From positions 434,001-498,000 of the forward strand of contig NZ_CP016287.1 in assembly GCF_001679785.1 (NCBI RefSeq): DNA of 64,000 nucleotides. The letters run 5' to 3'. The first letter of the stretch is position 1; each line of letters begins with the position of its first letter. The position numbers and the translations under genes were made by a program. Below the pieces are notes generated by a model, which worked only from the letters and a program-made list of their open reading frames with translations, searched no databases and was not told the origin of the DNA. Source of the stretch: Rhizobium leguminosarum (GTDB lineage: Bacteria; Pseudomonadota; Alphaproteobacteria; Rhizobiales; Rhizobiaceae). Positions 62,941 through 64,000 of the stretch are shown here, piece by piece.

Positions 62941-64000
62941 ATGAACGAAAACAAGCAGGCGGCGGGCGTCTATTCAGTTCCGAAGGAATGGGCCGAGCGC
63001 GCTTTCATCGACTCGGAGCGCTACGCGGCGATGTATGCGGCTTCGATCGCCGACCCCAAGGGGTTCTGGGGCGAGCATGGCAAGCGCATCCACTGGTTCA
63101 AGCCTTACGGCACCGTCAAGAACACCTCGTTCGAGCCGGGCAAGGTTTCGATTAAATGGTTCGAAGACGGCACCACCAATGTCTCCCATAATTGCGTCGA
63201 CCGGCATCTGCCCGAGCGGGGCGATCAGATCGCCATCATCGGGGTGCGGGACGACCCGAAAGATGACGCCGTCCGGATCACCTATCGCGAACTACACGCC
63301 CATGTTATGAAATGGGCGAACGTCCTGCAGTCGCAAGGCGTCCGCAAGGGCGACAACGTCACCCTCTACCTTCCGACGATCCCTGAGGCGGCCTATGCCA
63401 TGCTCGCCTGCGCGCGCATCGGCGCCGTCCATTCGGCGGTCTCCACCGGCCTCTCGCCGGACAAACTGGGAAGCCGCATCGCCGACGCCGCGAGCACCGT
63501 CGTGGTGACCGCAGACCAAGGCCCACGCGGCGGGCGCAATAATCCGATGAAGGCCAATGTCGACGCGGCGCTGGATAAGCTTCCCGGGGTGGTGACAAGC
63601 GTCATCGTTGTCAAGCGGACCGGCGCACCGGTCGAGATGCTGCAAGGCCGCGACCACTATTACGACGAGCTGGCCATGACCGTTCCCGACGAATGCCCAC
63701 CCGTGGAAATGAACGCTGAGGACCCGTTGTTCCTCCTCTACACGTCGGGTTCCACCGGCAAGCCCAAGGGCGTGGTGCACACCACCGGCGGCTATCTCGT
63801 CTATGCCGCCATGACGCATCAATATGTCTTCGACTATCACGTCGGCGACATCCACTGGTGCACTGCCGAACTCGGCTGGATCACCGGCCACAGCTACATT
63901 GTCTACGGGCCGCTCGCCAACGGTGCGACGACCCTCATCTTCGAGGGCACCCCAACCTATCCGAGCATGTCGCGCTACTGGGACGTCATCGACAAGCACA
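62941..64000 (+). CDS. acetyl-CoA synthetase-like acyl-CoA ligase (3' end beyond window)
   Basis: The first 353 residues of an AMP-forming acyl-CoA synthetase of the Acs/PrpE type: [38 protein letters not shown], and the adenylate signature [20 protein letters not shown], followed by [19 protein letters not shown]. It activates a short-chain acid to its CoA ester with ATP. RBS GGAGGG lies only about a dozen bases inside the IS630 right flank. Gene order (CoA-transferase, phasin, IS630, ligase) suggests it originally belonged to the NifA-type operon and may now depend on readthrough from the IS. Confidence 0.88.
   Translation, partial: MNENKQAAGVYSVPKEWAERAFIDSERYAAMYAASIADPKGFWGEHGKRIHWFKPYGTVKNTSFEPGKVSIKWFEDGTTNVSHNCVDRHLPERGDQIAIIGVRDDPKDDAVRITYRELHAHVMKWANVLQSQGVRKGDNVTLYLPTIPEAAYAMLACARIGAVHSAVSTGLSPDKLGSRIADAASTVVVTADQGPRGGRNNPMKANVDAALDKLPGVVTSVIVVKRTGAPVEMLQGRDHYYDELAMTVPDECPPVEMNAEDPLFLLYTSGSTGKPKGVVHTTGGYLVYAAMTHQYVFDYHVGDIHWCTAELGWITGHSYIVYGPLANGATTLIFEGTPTYPSMSRYWDVIDKH

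Overview
The window looks like part of a symbiotic or accessory megaplasmid of an alphaproteobacterial rhizobium (Rhizobium/Sinorhizobium type). The evidence is high GC coding sequence, a RepA of the repABC family, remnants of a Ti/Sym-type traH/traB conjugation operon, a decayed hemN, NifA/sigma-54 control signals, and many insertion sequences from at least seven groups (IS3, IS5, IS6, IS110, IS630 and an ISNCY-like element). Replicon and species are inferred; no rRNA or tRNA gene was recognised.

Layout. 1-7.7 kb: remains of a defence-like island on the minus strand. It holds an AAA+ ATPase, a decayed DUF2971 gene, and a RecD-like helicase/nuclease gene split by an ISNCY-like element. 8-8.9 kb: an IS5 element with a 3-bp target duplication. 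9.2-21.6 kb: a tight seven-gene operon encoding an old-yellow-enzyme oxidoreductase, three membrane-anchored c-type cytochromes (one frameshifted in a G tract), a small membrane protein, a GMC oxidoreductase and a large membrane patatin-like lipase. 21.7-37.3 kb: an IS-riddled mosaic containing a cold-shock gene cut by an IS6 element, a DUF433/DUF5615 toxin-antitoxin pair, two sets of traH/traB remnants, a Fic protein preceded by seven 24-bp repeats, thioredoxin, a truncated BON protein and an omptin protease. 37.3-42.7 kb: a glycerophosphodiester phosphodiesterase, relics, and a ureohydrolase-GNAT operon.

44-64 kb: the most interesting part. It carries two copies of a split thiamine-pyrophosphate enzyme plus iron alcohol dehydrogenase, a class III polyhydroxyalkanoate synthase (phaE, phaC), a fused CoA-transferase, a phasin and an acyl-CoA synthetase. 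A leader of about 230 bp occurs three times, in front of a TPP-alpha gene, a TPP-alpha remnant and the CoA-transferase. Two copies keep a NifA-type upstream site (TGT-N10-ACA) and all three keep a -24/-12 sigma-54-like promoter. I infer a nitrogen-fixation-controlled carbon and redox storage module. Decarboxylation of a 2-oxo acid, reduction to a hydroxy acid, CoA activation and polymerisation would form one coherent, possibly undescribed, PHA route. Remnants of phaE and of the CoA-transferase show that the module was duplicated and then partly deleted.

Between the two modules lie a frameshifted cytochrome-like gene, an orphan RepA lacking the Walker A lysine, an AT-rich HAD/phosphoribosyltransferase pair with an internal stop, and a hemN relic. 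The last gene (acyl-CoA synthetase) runs off the window.
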